Part shown: positions 24,219 to 33,363 of the stretch, one piece after another | Layout: every line of letters begins with the position of its first letter | Position numbering within the stretch: the stretch's first letter is position 1 | Source: Syntrophomonas sp. | Lineage (GTDB): Bacteria > Bacillota > Syntrophomonadia > Syntrophomonadales > Syntrophomonadaceae | Direction: 5' to 3' | Length of the DNA stretch: 64,000 nucleotides | Assembly (NCBI GenBank): GCA_016841245.1 | Contig: JAENZN010000001.1 | Location: 186,001-250,000 of the forward strand | Translations under genes and position numbers: made by a program | The notes under the pieces: model-generated | What the model saw: only the letters and a program-made list of their open reading frames with translations | The model's database searches: none | What the model was told of the DNA's origin: nothing

Positions 24219-25307
24219 TCAGAGTTCGGTCATTATTTTTTCAAAATTTTCCCGTATTTCATCATCATTGGCGCTGGCATTTTCCCAGTCCAGGGTAATT
24301 GCCTGAACTTTATTCGGTACCCCGGCCGGGAGTTCTTGATCATTTCTTACAGATACAAAACCATATTTTGCCGCTATCTGCTGCCCGGATGGCGCAAGCA
24401 CAAAATTGATAAATTCTTGACATAATTCGTTGTTGGCATCTGGACGTGCCTCATTGGCAATTATAGCTATCGGCCTCTGTACACTAATAGCACCTTCTTC
24501 AGGCCACGCTATAGCCAGCGAACTATCTATACCTTTTTTCTTATCACTTTTAATAGCCCTCAATACCCCATCATGGGGAACGATAGCTGCATCGGCCTCG
24601 CCGGTAGATACCATTTCCACCGCCTGATTATTCTGTTTGGTAAGGATGACCCGGTTATCTTTAAGCGATTGTAAATATTCCCAGCTGCCATCGTTGATCT
24701 GCAGCAGCCCTGCTGTAAGAGCCAGAGCCATAGCAGACTGTCCGGCGTCAGCTATAGCTACCCGGCCTTTCCAGTTAGATTTGGTTAAATCTGCCCAGAA
24801 TGAAGGTATCTCCTCGGCAGCGACTTTTTCCCGGTTATAAACAATGACTCCATAACGGGCGTTGCATAGAGTATAGTAGTTATCTCCCATCTTATACTCT
24901 GGTTTTATTGCTTCTGCTTCCGGAGAAGTATACTGCTGCAAAAGCCCCTTTTCTCTAAGATTCATATACAACAGAGGTTCTGCTCCCCATATTACATCAG
25001 CCTGAATGCCACCTGCTTCTGCTTCGGTACATACTTTTTGCGCCAGTGGGCCACATCCCATAGGCAGTATGTTTAATACATCACCACGTTCCTGTTCAAA
25101 GGCATTTTCCAAATCTGCCAGCATCTGTTCCGGTCCTGAAAGATAAATAGTAATTCGTCCTTCTTCTCCACTGTAAACCTGAGTTACCGCCTGATTTTCT
25201 GATGCTTTGTTTTCATTATCACTCGCAGCCTGCTGACCGGCACAGCCACTGAATAACAGTGCCAGGGCCAGAATTAAACTCCAAAAGACTCCTGTACTTT
25301 TCCTCAT
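24219..25307 (-). CDS. fbpA: Iron(III)-type ABC transporter binding lipoprotein
   Basis: A 362-residue extracellular solute-binding protein with a lipoprotein signal ending FSGCAG. The mature N terminus is Ser/Ala/Asn-rich, then the family-typical ITIYLSGPEQMLADLENAFEQE begins the first lobe. QADVIWGAEPLLYMN and ARYGVIVYNREKV are typical of the Fbp/AfuA class. FbpA proteins bind ferric iron through tyrosines; several are present (YYTLCNARYGVIVY), but I cannot align ligands reliably. A Fur-like box about 140 bases upstream supports iron. Confidence 0.82.
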   Translation of the reverse strand: MRKSTGVFWSLILALALLFSGCAGQQAASDNENKASENQAVTQVYSGEEGRITIYLSGPEQMLADLENAFEQERGDVLNILPMGCGPLAQKVCTEAEAGGIQADVIWGAEPLLYMNLREKGLLQQYTSPEAEAIKPEYKMGDNYYTLCNARYGVIVYNREKVAAEEIPSFWADLTKSNWKGRVAIADAGQSAMALALTAGLLQINDGSWEYLQSLKDNRVILTKQNNQAVEMVSTGEADAAIVPHDGVLRAIKSDKKKGIDSSLAIAWPEEGAISVQRPIAIIANEARPDANNELCQEFINFVLAPSGQQIAAKYGFVSVRNDQELPAGVPNKVQAITLDWENASANDDEIRENFEKIMTEL

Positions 25308-25443
25308 AATTCTCCACTTCCTTTTTGAAAACTTGATCTTATTTTACTGCTTAGGCGATTCATATTTAGTAGACATAATAATCAAAATTACCAAGACAAT
25401 ATGATCCTAATCTTAAGCATTGAAAATAATAAGATTACAATAA

Positions 25444-25458
25444 CGGTAATCATTATCA
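25444..25458 (-). promoter_or_regulatory. Fur-like box upstream of fbpA
   Basis: CGGTAATCATTATCA matches the TGATAAT-N-ATTATCA core in 12 of 14 positions, with the right half perfect. It lies about 140 bases before the binding-protein gene and just beyond the stop of the siderophore-type ATPase gene. No clear -10/-35 pair was identified around it. Confidence 0.5.
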
Positions 25459-25476
25459 CTATAACGACAAGAAATA

Positions 25477-26262
25477 TTACCCTGACAGAGCAACTACAGT
25501 CTTCATTGGAATTCCTCTGTTTTCAAACGGTATTATCCGTACGTCTACGTCAAAAAATTTCCTTAAATTATCTTCAGTAATTACTTCTTCTGTTCTGCCA
25601 AAAATATGTTTTTTGTTTTTCCCAAGAATAAGCGTTTTATCAGATATTCGCAGAGCATGTTCGGGATAATGGGTATTAATGATACAGCTTATCTCCTGGT
25701 CCCTGGCTATTTTTTTTAGCAAATCCAGAATCAACAGCTGGTTTTTAAAATCCAGATGAGATTCAGGTTCATCCAGTATGAGTATCTCCGGTTCAGAAGT
25801 CAGTGCTCTGGCTATCAAGACCAGCTGCATTTCTCCGCCGCTTATCTCTGAACACGATTTATCTCCTAAGTGTTCTATCCCCACTATAGCGAGCGACTTT
25901 TCAGCTATTACCCTATCCTTTTCAGCTGGAACAGAAAATATTCCCAGATAGGGCGCCCTTCCCATAAGTACCATATCCATAACGCTATAAGAAAACACGA
26001 CTCCGTTACTCTGAGGTACATAGCCTATATTCTTCCATACCTGTACAGCTTGCATATCATGCAGTGGTTTTCCATCCAGGTAAGTACTGCCTTGTTTCCA
26101 CTGATATATATTGGTAATGCATTTTAACAGAGTTGTTTTACCAACCCCATTAGGGCCCAGAATTGTTAGCGTTTCCCCAGCTTCAACTGAAAACGATAGA
26201 TTCTTATAGAGTGTTCGTCCCATTCCGTATTTAAACTCGCCGTTTTTCACTTCCAGCTTCAT
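25477..26262 (-). CDS. Iron-complex ABC transporter ATPase (FepC-like)
   Basis: A 261-residue ATPase of the FecE/FepC/BtuD class. It has Walker A GPNGVGKTT, YVPQSNG Q-loop, signature EISGGEMQLVLIARAL, Walker B ILILDEPESHLD and switch His in INTHYPEHA. The DEPESHLD sequence replaces the usual DEPTSHLD. The ATG at 26262 shares its A with the permease stop (TAATG) and follows AGGAGG. It is the last gene of the operon that begins with the NifH-like gene at 33022, so it probably powers uptake of the compound that the nitrogenase-like proteins act on. Confidence 0.85.
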   Translation of the reverse strand: MKLEVKNGEFKYGMGRTLYKNLSFSVEAGETLTILGPNGVGKTTLLKCITNIYQWKQGSTYLDGKPLHDMQAVQVWKNIGYVPQSNGVVFSYSVMDMVLMGRAPYLGIFSVPAEKDRVIAEKSLAIVGIEHLGDKSCSEISGGEMQLVLIARALTSEPEILILDEPESHLDFKNQLLILDLLKKIARDQEISCIINTHYPEHALRISDKTLILGKNKKHIFGRTEEVITEDNLRKFFDVDVRIIPFENRGIPMKTVVALSG

Positions 26263-27296
26263 TACCATTTCCCTCCTGTCTTTCTTAATAAGTAGGCAAA
26301 GAACGGTGCCCCTATTATCGCCGTGAGAATAGACAGTGGGATTTCTGCTGCAGTAGCTGTCCTGGCAATATCGTCAATAATCAGAAGATAAAACGATCCG
26401 ATAGAAACGCAGGCCGGCAACAGCCTTTTATGATCGGGACCAACTATCATCCTGGCTATATGAGGTATCACTAGACCAACCCACCCTACTATTCCACATA
26501 AACAGACTGATGCTGCAGTAATAACCGTGGAAGCTGCAATAACTACCCATCTAGTCTGCTGGATATTTATACCCAGCGAGCGTGCTTCTTCTTCTTCCAA
26601 TGACAGAATATTTATCCTCCAGCGCAGCAGTATCAGAACCACAATCCCGCCAATGATCAAAGGAGCTCCTATCAGCAGATCATCATAGGAAGCACCGGAC
26701 ATACTCCCCATCAGCCAGTACACAATAGCTGGCAGTTTATCCTCCGGATCGGCTATATACTTTATCAAAGAAATCAAAGCTTGAAAAAACGCTCCTACAA
26801 TTACTCCGGAAAGAACCAGCATAAATATCGGGGTTCCACTTTTCAACCTGCTTATCGTCCAGGTAGCGATAACTGCTATAATTCCAAAAAACAGGGCCAG
26901 GGCCTGCACCGTCCCTACCTGCCCGGATAGAAGTATCCCCAGTGCAGCTCCGAAACCCGCTCCCGCCGAGACGCCCAGTATATGTGGACTGACCAGCGGA
27001 TTAGCAAATAAGCCCTGGAATCCCGCGCCGGATATCGCCAGTCCCGCCCCTACCAGCATAGCCAGCATAAGCCGCGGCAGCCTTATGTTTATTACTACCG
27101 ATTGTTCTACTTCAGTCCAATCAGGTGTCATCGGCATCAAATAGGAAGATAATATGTTCAGCACCGTTCCGGGAGATACCCAATATCTTCCCATACAAAG
27201 TGAAATGAAAAAAACTATTACCGGCAGCAGTACCAAGCTGATTATCAATAATCTATTCTGTTTATTAGTGTGTTCTCGTGCCAGTACATCCTGCAT
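26262..27296 (-). CDS. FecCD-family iron-complex ABC permease
   Basis: A 344-residue permease of the BtuC/FecCD/FepD class with about ten membrane segments. Diagnostic stretches are RLPRLMLAMLVGAGLAISGAGFQGLFANPLVSPHILGVSAGAGFG and, late in the chain, GWVGLVIPHIARMIVGPDHK. These transporters import siderophores, heme, cobalamin or other metal complexes. It is translationally coupled to the ATPase downstream and follows two binding-protein genes. Preceded by GGAGG at seven bases. Confidence 0.88.
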   Translation of the reverse strand: MQDVLAREHTNKQNRLLIISLVLLPVIVFFISLCMGRYWVSPGTVLNILSSYLMPMTPDWTEVEQSVVINIRLPRLMLAMLVGAGLAISGAGFQGLFANPLVSPHILGVSAGAGFGAALGILLSGQVGTVQALALFFGIIAVIATWTISRLKSGTPIFMLVLSGVIVGAFFQALISLIKYIADPEDKLPAIVYWLMGSMSGASYDDLLIGAPLIIGGIVVLILLRWRINILSLEEEEARSLGINIQQTRWVVIAASTVITAASVCLCGIVGWVGLVIPHIARMIVGPDHKRLLPACVSIGSFYLLIIDDIARTATAAEIPLSILTAIIGAPFFAYLLRKTGGKW

Positions 27297-27402
27297 TAAA
27301 TATCCTCCTAGACTATCACATCGTTCTGCTATAATTAGAAGTTATTAAGTGACGGGATCATATCAGCTATTCCCCCCCATTAATAGCTCCTTGATTTTAA
27401 TT

Positions 27403-28548
27403 TTATTTATATCCTTCGGCTGCAGCACGTACTGGATTAAGAATCATTTCGGTTTGTTCATCGGAAAGGTTATATTCATAAAACCTGGAATAAAAGCTTT
27501 TAATTTCATCTTTTATGTCATAATCAGGAAAAACATCCGGATGATTTTTTTGAGCCAGCCATTTTAGCATCAATGGTGCATCTCCGCTGGGGGGAAACCA
27601 GCGGTAAATTCCCAGCGGGATCTTATACACCCGGCCTTCCTGTACCGCTTTTACTCGACTCCAGTCCTGGCCCTTAATAGTATTGTTTATAAGATCTTCC
27701 GGCTGGGTTTCTGTAAAGTTGGTTATATAGATGATATCTGGATTCCATTTGTATATCTGTTCCATATTGACTATTGATTTGATATTTATTTCCTCGGCTA
27801 CATCTCTTGCACCCGTAGATACTAACCAATGGTGACCAAAGAATCCTGAACCCGATACCTCTATCTCGTTATCAGAATGGCGGAAGATCATTAAACCCCG
27901 TGGTTTTTCTTCTTCCGCAATGTTTTCAAGTCGACTATCGATCATTTTCTGGGTTTCACGCCCGTAATTGATTATTTCCTCTGCTCTTTGGTTTTTACCT
28001 GTAATTTGCCCTAACAGTTCTAACCAGGAATTCAGGGTTTCCACTGAATCGCCATCATACAAAGACGAGGTTTTTATCCCTATGGTAGGTATACCCGTAT
28101 CAGCTACCTTTTCCAGGTTACCACCCATTCCGGTCTCGCCTAATACAAAAACCAAATCCGGATTCAGTTTCAGCAGTTCTTCAACATTAAGTTCTTCCCC
28201 CTTTACAAATCCGGTTTGCGCATTTAGTATTTCCGGAGCCAGTACTTTTAGCATAGAATTTTCAGCCGCACTTTTAGATGCAGGATGAATACCTGCCACT
28301 TCTTCGCATGACCCGGTAGCCAGATAATATGCTGCTGGAAAAGGCAGTATCCGGCCCATTACCACCTTATTTATTTCTGCCGGAATTTCCACAGTTCTTC
28401 CATTTTGATCAGTTACCGTCTTTTCTATCACAGCTGCTTCCCCGCTTGCATCTGATCCGGTATCCGACTCAGCGCTACAACCTGTCAGCAACACCAGACC
28501 CATAATTAGAATCAGCAATAGCACCATCGTTTTTTTACTTTTCATCAT
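27403..28548 (-). CDS. Iron-complex ABC binding lipoprotein, paralog 2
   Basis: A 381-residue class III periplasmic-binding-fold lipoprotein (lipobox LLTGC) of the FecB/BtuF type. It contains VTDQNGRTVEIPAEINKVV at the start of lobe one, LNVEELLKLNPDLVFVLGE, and the C-terminal IYRWFPPSGDAPLMLKWLAQ. It is clearly paralogous to the protein encoded just upstream (28595), sharing the GFVKGEELN-type and GRVYKIPLG-type blocks, so the pair arose by tandem duplication. Two binding proteins for one permease would widen the ligand range. The ligand cannot be named from sequence. Confidence 0.84.
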   Translation of the reverse strand: MMKSKKTMVLLLILIMGLVLLTGCSAESDTGSDASGEAAVIEKTVTDQNGRTVEIPAEINKVVMGRILPFPAAYYLATGSCEEVAGIHPASKSAAENSMLKVLAPEILNAQTGFVKGEELNVEELLKLNPDLVFVLGETGMGGNLEKVADTGIPTIGIKTSSLYDGDSVETLNSWLELLGQITGKNQRAEEIINYGRETQKMIDSRLENIAEEEKPRGLMIFRHSDNEIEVSGSGFFGHHWLVSTGARDVAEEINIKSIVNMEQIYKWNPDIIYITNFTETQPEDLINNTIKGQDWSRVKAVQEGRVYKIPLGIYRWFPPSGDAPLMLKWLAQKNHPDVFPDYDIKDEIKSFYSRFYEYNLSDEQTEMILNPVRAAAEGYK

Positions 28549-28594
28549 AATCCTCCACTCAACTTGGCTATTTTGTATATTTCCACTCAGACTG

Positions 28595-29692
28595 CTACCA
28601 GTTTCCTGTAGGTTTCGGGTTTAAAATCATTTTTATCTGCTCGTCATTGATTTCATACTCAAAAATACTGCTATAGAACTCCTTTATTTCTTCTTCCATA
28701 TCGTAGTCATCAAATACATCCGGGTAGTTTTTCTGAGCACACCACTTAAACATCAAGGACCATTCGGCACAAGGCGGATCCCACCTGTATTCACCCAGCG
28801 GCACCTTATAAACTCGGCCTTTCTTTACTGCTTCTACCGAACTCCAATCCTGTCCTTTCACTTTGTTTTGCAAGATATCTTCCGGGTAATCGTCACAGAA
28901 ATTGCCTATGTAAATCACATCCGGGTTCCATTCATATATCTGTTCCATATCTACACTTTGTCCCCATTCGCAGCCTTCCACCAGGTTTTTGGCACCGGCT
29001 ACATCTACCCAGCAGTAATCTGCAACCTGCAGATCCTCCACGTTGGTCAGTGTAATCGCTTTAACCCTTTTATCTTCCGGTATACTTTCTATCCTGTTAC
29101 TAATGTTTTCCAGAGCTCTGCGGTGATACTCGATGAGCTTGTCAGCCCGTTCCTCTTTTTCCATTACTTCGCCGATTATTCGGAACCAGGATTCAATACT
29201 GTGTTCATCACCCACATTAGCCTCCATTCCAGCTACAGTCAGGCCTGCCCTTTCCAGTTTGCTCATCTCTTTTTCATATCCCGACCACTGAAAAACGATA
29301 TCTGGATTTAATTTCAGCAATTCCTCGGTATTTACTTCTGAACCTTTAACAAAACCGGTAGATGCATTTTTTATTTCCGGCGCCATAATCGATAGCATAG
29401 AAGCATCAGCCGCCGTCATCGCCAGCGGGTGTATCCCCACAGCTTTTTCCATGGAACCTACCACTGCATAATATGCCGCGGCAAAAGGAACACTTACCAG
29501 AACTACCCGATTTATTTCTCCAGGCAGTTCCACCTCTCTGCCAATCTGGTCTGTCACGACCCTGACGGTGGAACCTGCATTCTCATCAACAGGAGCTGAT
29601 TGTTCATCAGAAGCTCCATTGCACCCTGCTAAACTGCCAAAAGCAAGCATAAATATCACAAATATCGCAGCCAAATTCCTATGTTTGCCCAT
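28595..29692 (-). CDS. Iron-complex ABC binding lipoprotein, paralog 1
   Basis: A 365-residue binding lipoprotein (lipobox SLAGC) of the FecB/BtuF fold. Lobe one starts VTDQIGREVELPGEINRVV; TGFVKGSEVNTEELLKLNPD and GRVYKVPLGEYRWDPPCAEW follow. Compared with its downstream paralog it carries extra cysteines around the C-terminal ligand-facing segment (DPPCAEWSLMFKWCAQ). A strong GGGAGGAGATG precedes the ATG. It lies 58 bases after the NifK-like gene on the same strand, which ties the nitrogenase-like proteins to the transporter. Confidence 0.84.
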   Translation of the reverse strand: MGKHRNLAAIFVIFMLAFGSLAGCNGASDEQSAPVDENAGSTVRVVTDQIGREVELPGEINRVVLVSVPFAAAYYAVVGSMEKAVGIHPLAMTAADASMLSIMAPEIKNASTGFVKGSEVNTEELLKLNPDIVFQWSGYEKEMSKLERAGLTVAGMEANVGDEHSIESWFRIIGEVMEKEERADKLIEYHRRALENISNRIESIPEDKRVKAITLTNVEDLQVADYCWVDVAGAKNLVEGCEWGQSVDMEQIYEWNPDVIYIGNFCDDYPEDILQNKVKGQDWSSVEAVKKGRVYKVPLGEYRWDPPCAEWSLMFKWCAQKNYPDVFDDYDMEEEIKEFYSSIFEYEINDEQIKMILNPKPTGNW

Positions 29693-29750
29693 TATTTACA
29701 TCTCCTCCCGTTTTGTTCTTACCATTCCCATCTTTCCAAATACTCTAAAA

Positions 29751-30947
29751 TCAACAGTTCATTCCATGTTGTCCTGCCTGACAGTAGTTATATAAGAGCT
29801 TATATCCCGCTTCACCTACGAAATTTATGGGTCTATCCCAATAAAGACGGCTTGATAAGGCAATATGGGGAAAATCGACATATCGGCTCCCTTTCTTCAT
29901 ATTCAATAAATTACGGTATAAGGGGTCCCCTACGACCAGGTCATAGTTGCCTTCTTTACTCAGGACAAGCAGGTCTGCTTCCTGTTCCAGCTGCACATCG
30001 CCTTTTTCCCTTATCCCGGAATTCAGCTTAAAAAACGAGGCCACATCAACTCTTTCTACCCCCATATCCATACGCAGGCACTCGCGGATCGAGTTGCTCA
30101 TTACCTGTTCTCCAATCACAAGAACACTGCCTGCATCACAGGTTTTCTTCACGAATATATCATTTTCTGCTACCTTCTTTTTCCCAAGCACAGCGGCAGC
30201 ACTACGAATAAATTCTGCAGCGGGCGCACTTCCGATGGGTATCCCGACCAGATAAGGAATTCCATATTCACTCTCCATAAAACGAGCTGCCGCCAGACCG
30301 GAATATGCTGCCACCACATTAAGAACTGCCCGGGCTGATCCTGCAATCTCTTCCATTCCCGCATCCATTCCCCAGCATAAAACTCTCTCAAAACCGGCCC
30401 GTTTCAACAAAGATGACATTTTTCTTACATTACCGCCCTGCCCCAGGTCCAGTACTGTAGCACCGATAATATTAACCAGAGGTTCCGTGGTTCCCCAGGT
30501 AGGTTTAACAAAACGCCGGGCTATCTCCAAGAAAGCCATCGAGGCTCCGCTATCGTAGTAATTGATCCCATTGGTATCGAAAGCCATAACCGGTAAGCCA
30601 GTTCTTTTTTCCAACAGGCAAGCCAGTGCCTGGTAATCTTCTCCTATTACCATTGGCGCAGGGCTGCCCAGCAGCGCTATAAAACCACGTTGCAGCACGT
30701 TGGCCGCATCTTCAATCTTCTTGATCATTTTATCGTCATCACCCAGTACTGCGTCTATCTCCCGCAGTTCTGAACTGAAAATCGCAGAATCATTACCATA
30801 CCAACGCGGTTCATCATAACCGGTAATATTACCTGTACAGCCACCAGCGTCATGTACGACCACCATTCCTCCCAGATTATACAAAACTGAGCAAACCCCG
30901 GAATAATCAGGCGCAAAAGGCGGCAGCACTTTAAACAAGCCTTTCAT
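29751..30947 (-). CDS. Nitrogenase component 1-like protein (NifK-like position)
   Basis: A 398-residue member of the nitrogenase component 1 superfamily (NifD/K/E/N, BchN/B, CfbD, MarD/K). Two N-terminal cysteines, Cys19 and Cys37 (HDAGGCTGN), occupy the metal-cluster region. The third ligand position, normally Cys before GDD, reads LLGSPAPMVIGED and has no cysteine. Later blocks NIIGATVLDLGQGGN and YGIPYLVGIPIGSAP fit the Rossmann-like subdomains. The ATG at 30947 was chosen from GGAGGA nine bases upstream. It is shorter than true NifK (about 520 residues), as expected for a reductase-like relative. Substrate unknown. Confidence 0.82.
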   Translation of the reverse strand: MKGLFKVLPPFAPDYSGVCSVLYNLGGMVVVHDAGGCTGNITGYDEPRWYGNDSAIFSSELREIDAVLGDDDKMIKKIEDAANVLQRGFIALLGSPAPMVIGEDYQALACLLEKRTGLPVMAFDTNGINYYDSGASMAFLEIARRFVKPTWGTTEPLVNIIGATVLDLGQGGNVRKMSSLLKRAGFERVLCWGMDAGMEEIAGSARAVLNVVAAYSGLAAARFMESEYGIPYLVGIPIGSAPAAEFIRSAAAVLGKKKVAENDIFVKKTCDAGSVLVIGEQVMSNSIRECLRMDMGVERVDVASFFKLNSGIREKGDVQLEQEADLLVLSKEGNYDLVVGDPLYRNLLNMKKGSRYVDFPHIALSSRLYWDRPINFVGEAGYKLLYNYCQAGQHGMNC

Positions 30948-30962
30948 TTCAATCACTCCTCC

Positions 30963-32264
30963 TTATATCACCATTCCAGAAGCATACATTTGTTCCCTAT
31001 GACCGTGAGGGCTCTGCAGCGCCTGCAGCATTTGACGAAGCAACGATACAACACCCTGATAACCATAAGGCTGTCGGTCAACACTCAAGGGAGCGGTTTT
31101 AGCTCCCGAGCAGAAGTATCCGGCATCAAAGCCAATTGCCAAATCAACCGTCAGTTTTTGCTTGAGAAATTCCACCATAGTAGGATGAACATTAGTAAAC
31201 ACTTTGATATCTGGTTTATTTTGGGCAAGCCAGTTAATATGTTCCTGATCGAAATCAAGTACCTGATCTGCAAAAATATAAGGAACATCAAATCCATATA
31301 CACTCAAAGCCCTGGCCAGTTCAAAAGGGCTAGCATTTGCTGTTTCCCCAATAGCAACGGAAATATTTCCCAGCATATTCCGGTATAGCCTAACTGCATT
31401 CTCGGCCTCTTCACGAAAACAATCAGCTTCAATGTCAGTATCCAGAAATACCTCCAATCGCTGATAAGTATTGTTAATTGACTCTATTCCATATTCAACC
31501 GGCGCATAACAGTAAGGAATCCCAAGTTTATCATGCATAGATTTCACCGCAAGTCTTCCTCCGGGTTTAACCAGGATATTATGGGATGATTTTCCCATAA
31601 GGTATAGTTCTTCGAGATTCGAACAAGCAGCGATATGACGCACAAGAGATCTTCTCGCCCTTAGAATAACCTGGTAAAATTCACTGTCAATATCCAGCGG
31701 AGCAAAGCTACCAATAATATTTACTCCCCCATCTTTCTCGGCTGCCGCAGGAACGAAATCATAAATCGCCTGCTGCACAGTCAGATTCGGCGGAGTACTC
31801 CCATCCATAGCAATAGGATTCATATGGCAGGAACGCACGGGAATCCCATGTTCTATTTCCAGGTCCCGTGCTATCTGCTCATAATCAGATGCCAGCAGGT
31901 CATCAATACAGGTGGCACAAATAAGCATAGCTTTCGGTTTAATAGTTCGAAATATTTCAGCTGATGCCTGGTATACTTTTTCCAGGTGCTGACCGGTTAC
32001 CAGATCAACTTCATTAATATGCAAAAAAAACAAACGTCTTTTAAAGCCTAACTGAAGTCCAGCTATAGCACCGTGTCTGCCACAGCCAGCTGGCGATACG
32101 AAGAGCATTACCGATTCGGGTACCAGCAGGCCAACGCGTATTATGCCCCATCCGCCTGCGCTGGGAGGACAGTAATGAAGGTTGCATGAAGGCATCACCC
32201 TTTTTCTCTCTAAATCACTAACCCCGCTTAGGTCACCTATAGACAAGCAAAATGCTTCACCCAT
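30963..32264 (-). CDS. Nitrogenase component 1-like protein (NifD/NifE-like position)
   Basis: A 433-residue component 1 superfamily protein. Cysteines at about 27 and 32 (SCNLHYCPPSAGG), 61 (SPAGCGRHG) and 116/119 (LICATCIDDLLASD) match the spacing of the three cluster ligands of NifD-type subunits. The segment NILVKPGGRLAVKSMHDKLG aligns with the NifD region holding the FeMo-cofactor cysteine, but no cysteine is present there. The start codon is fused to the NifH-like stop (TAATG). It presumably forms a heterotetramer with the next protein and receives electrons from the NifH-like ATPase. Confidence 0.84.
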   Translation of the reverse strand: MGEAFCLSIGDLSGVSDLERKRVMPSCNLHYCPPSAGGWGIIRVGLLVPESVMLFVSPAGCGRHGAIAGLQLGFKRRLFFLHINEVDLVTGQHLEKVYQASAEIFRTIKPKAMLICATCIDDLLASDYEQIARDLEIEHGIPVRSCHMNPIAMDGSTPPNLTVQQAIYDFVPAAAEKDGGVNIIGSFAPLDIDSEFYQVILRARRSLVRHIAACSNLEELYLMGKSSHNILVKPGGRLAVKSMHDKLGIPYCYAPVEYGIESINNTYQRLEVFLDTDIEADCFREEAENAVRLYRNMLGNISVAIGETANASPFELARALSVYGFDVPYIFADQVLDFDQEHINWLAQNKPDIKVFTNVHPTMVEFLKQKLTVDLAIGFDAGYFCSGAKTAPLSVDRQPYGYQGVVSLLRQMLQALQSPHGHREQMYASGMVI

Positions 32265-33022
32265 TAAGCCACCTCCAGATCTTGGACCAAACTCCGCGCT
32301 ATAGAAATAATAGTCCGAGATATTTCTAGATCAGGGTTTCCCTGTATTACAGTCTGTTTTTTTTGTTCATAATACTGCACATTATTATCTCGTGGTATAT
32401 CCCCGATTATTTCTATACCGTTCTTCAGCGCAAAGCTTTTTACTATTTCACTTTCATTCTCAACGTTGCGGCGGTTTAAAATCATTCCCCGAAGTTTGGC
32501 ATAATTGCGTTCAGCAAAATTGTCTATTGCCGTTTTGATATTTTGAGCTGCAAAAAGAGACATATTTTCCCCTGAAGTAACGATAATTACTTCATCGGCA
32601 TATCCCTCTCTTATCGGCATAGCAAAACCACCGCACACCACATCCCCCAACACATCGTAAAACACAAAATCCGGCCGATAAATCTCAAAGGCGTTTAGCT
32701 CTTCCAAGATATTGAAAGCAGATATAATTCCTCTGCCCGCACATCCTAATCCTGGAGTGGGTCCTCCAGCCTCAACGCATACTATCCCATTAAACCCTAC
32801 AACTGCAATATCATGCAGCGAATTACATTTACCTTTTTCTTTGAGATAATTCATTACCGGAGTAACTGGCCTGCCGTTGGTAAGATTAATAGTTGAATCA
32901 GACTTGGGATCACAGCCAATCTGCATAACCTTGAATCCCAGACTGGAAATGGCAGCCGACAAAGCACTAGTAGTTGTAGATTTCCCAATACCACCTTTTC
33001 CATAAATTGCGATCTTCTTCAT
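32264..33022 (-). CDS. NifH-like iron protein (nitrogenase/BchL superfamily ATPase)
   Basis: A 252-residue homodimeric [4Fe-4S] ATPase-reductase. The deviant Walker [11 protein letters not shown] (8-17), switch I DPKSDST (38-44), cluster ligands Cys94 in GLGCAGRG and Cys130 in GDVVCGGF are all intact, so it should be a functional ATP-driven electron donor. It is a little shorter than nitrogenase NifH (about 275-297 residues). The gene leads a seven-gene operon: H-like, D-like, K-like, two binding proteins, permease, ATPase. The upstream region has a sigma-A promoter, a Fur box and a TTAGG palindrome, so expression should follow iron starvation. Confidence 0.9.
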   Translation of the reverse strand: MKKIAIYGKGGIGKSTTTSALSAAISSLGFKVMQIGCDPKSDSTINLTNGRPVTPVMNYLKEKGKCNSLHDIAVVGFNGIVCVEAGGPTPGLGCAGRGIISAFNILEELNAFEIYRPDFVFYDVLGDVVCGGFAMPIREGYADEVIIVTSGENMSLFAAQNIKTAIDNFAERNYAKLRGMILNRRNVENESEIVKSFALKNGIEIIGDIPRDNNVQYYEQKKQTVIQGNPDLEISRTIISIARSLVQDLEVA

Positions 33023-33309
33023 TTAATATTCTCCTTAGCATTTTTAGATTTTTCCTATACCTAATCATTCTATTTTTAAACCGCTACAGCAAATAAATAG
33101 TACAATATTAAATTAAATTGTTTTTCAAAGAGGAATATAGCAAAAACTCGTGATATCAACCACAGCCTATGGCAATTAACGGTTATTATATGGTTTAAGC
33201 AGGACTAAAAACTTCTATTGTTCACTTATAAAATAATATCTAATCAATACTATTATTTAATTACTGGTTGAAAATCAGATACTCCAAAAATCACTTTTCC
33301 TTGCCTAAT

Positions 33310-33333
33310 AAGTGTTAGGCTTACCTAACACTT
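33310..33333. promoter_or_regulatory. DtxR/IdeR-like palindrome in the nitrogenase-like operon leader
   Basis: Ten-base perfect arms (AAGTGTTAGG and CCTAACACTT) flank CTTA, giving the core TTAGGCTTACCTAA. It lies 54-77 bases downstream of the predicted transcription start and about 290 bases before the NifH-like gene. The core is the same type as at 20941. Confidence 0.6.
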
Positions 33334-33363
33334 CAAGCAAAAAAAAGAAACCACCTGCATCTG

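Noticed and set aside
29751-33022. True nitrogenase (N2 fixation) genes
   Set aside because: The component 1 proteins are too short, lack a cysteine at the FeMo-cofactor ligand region, and no nifB, nifE/N pair or nifV is present nearby.
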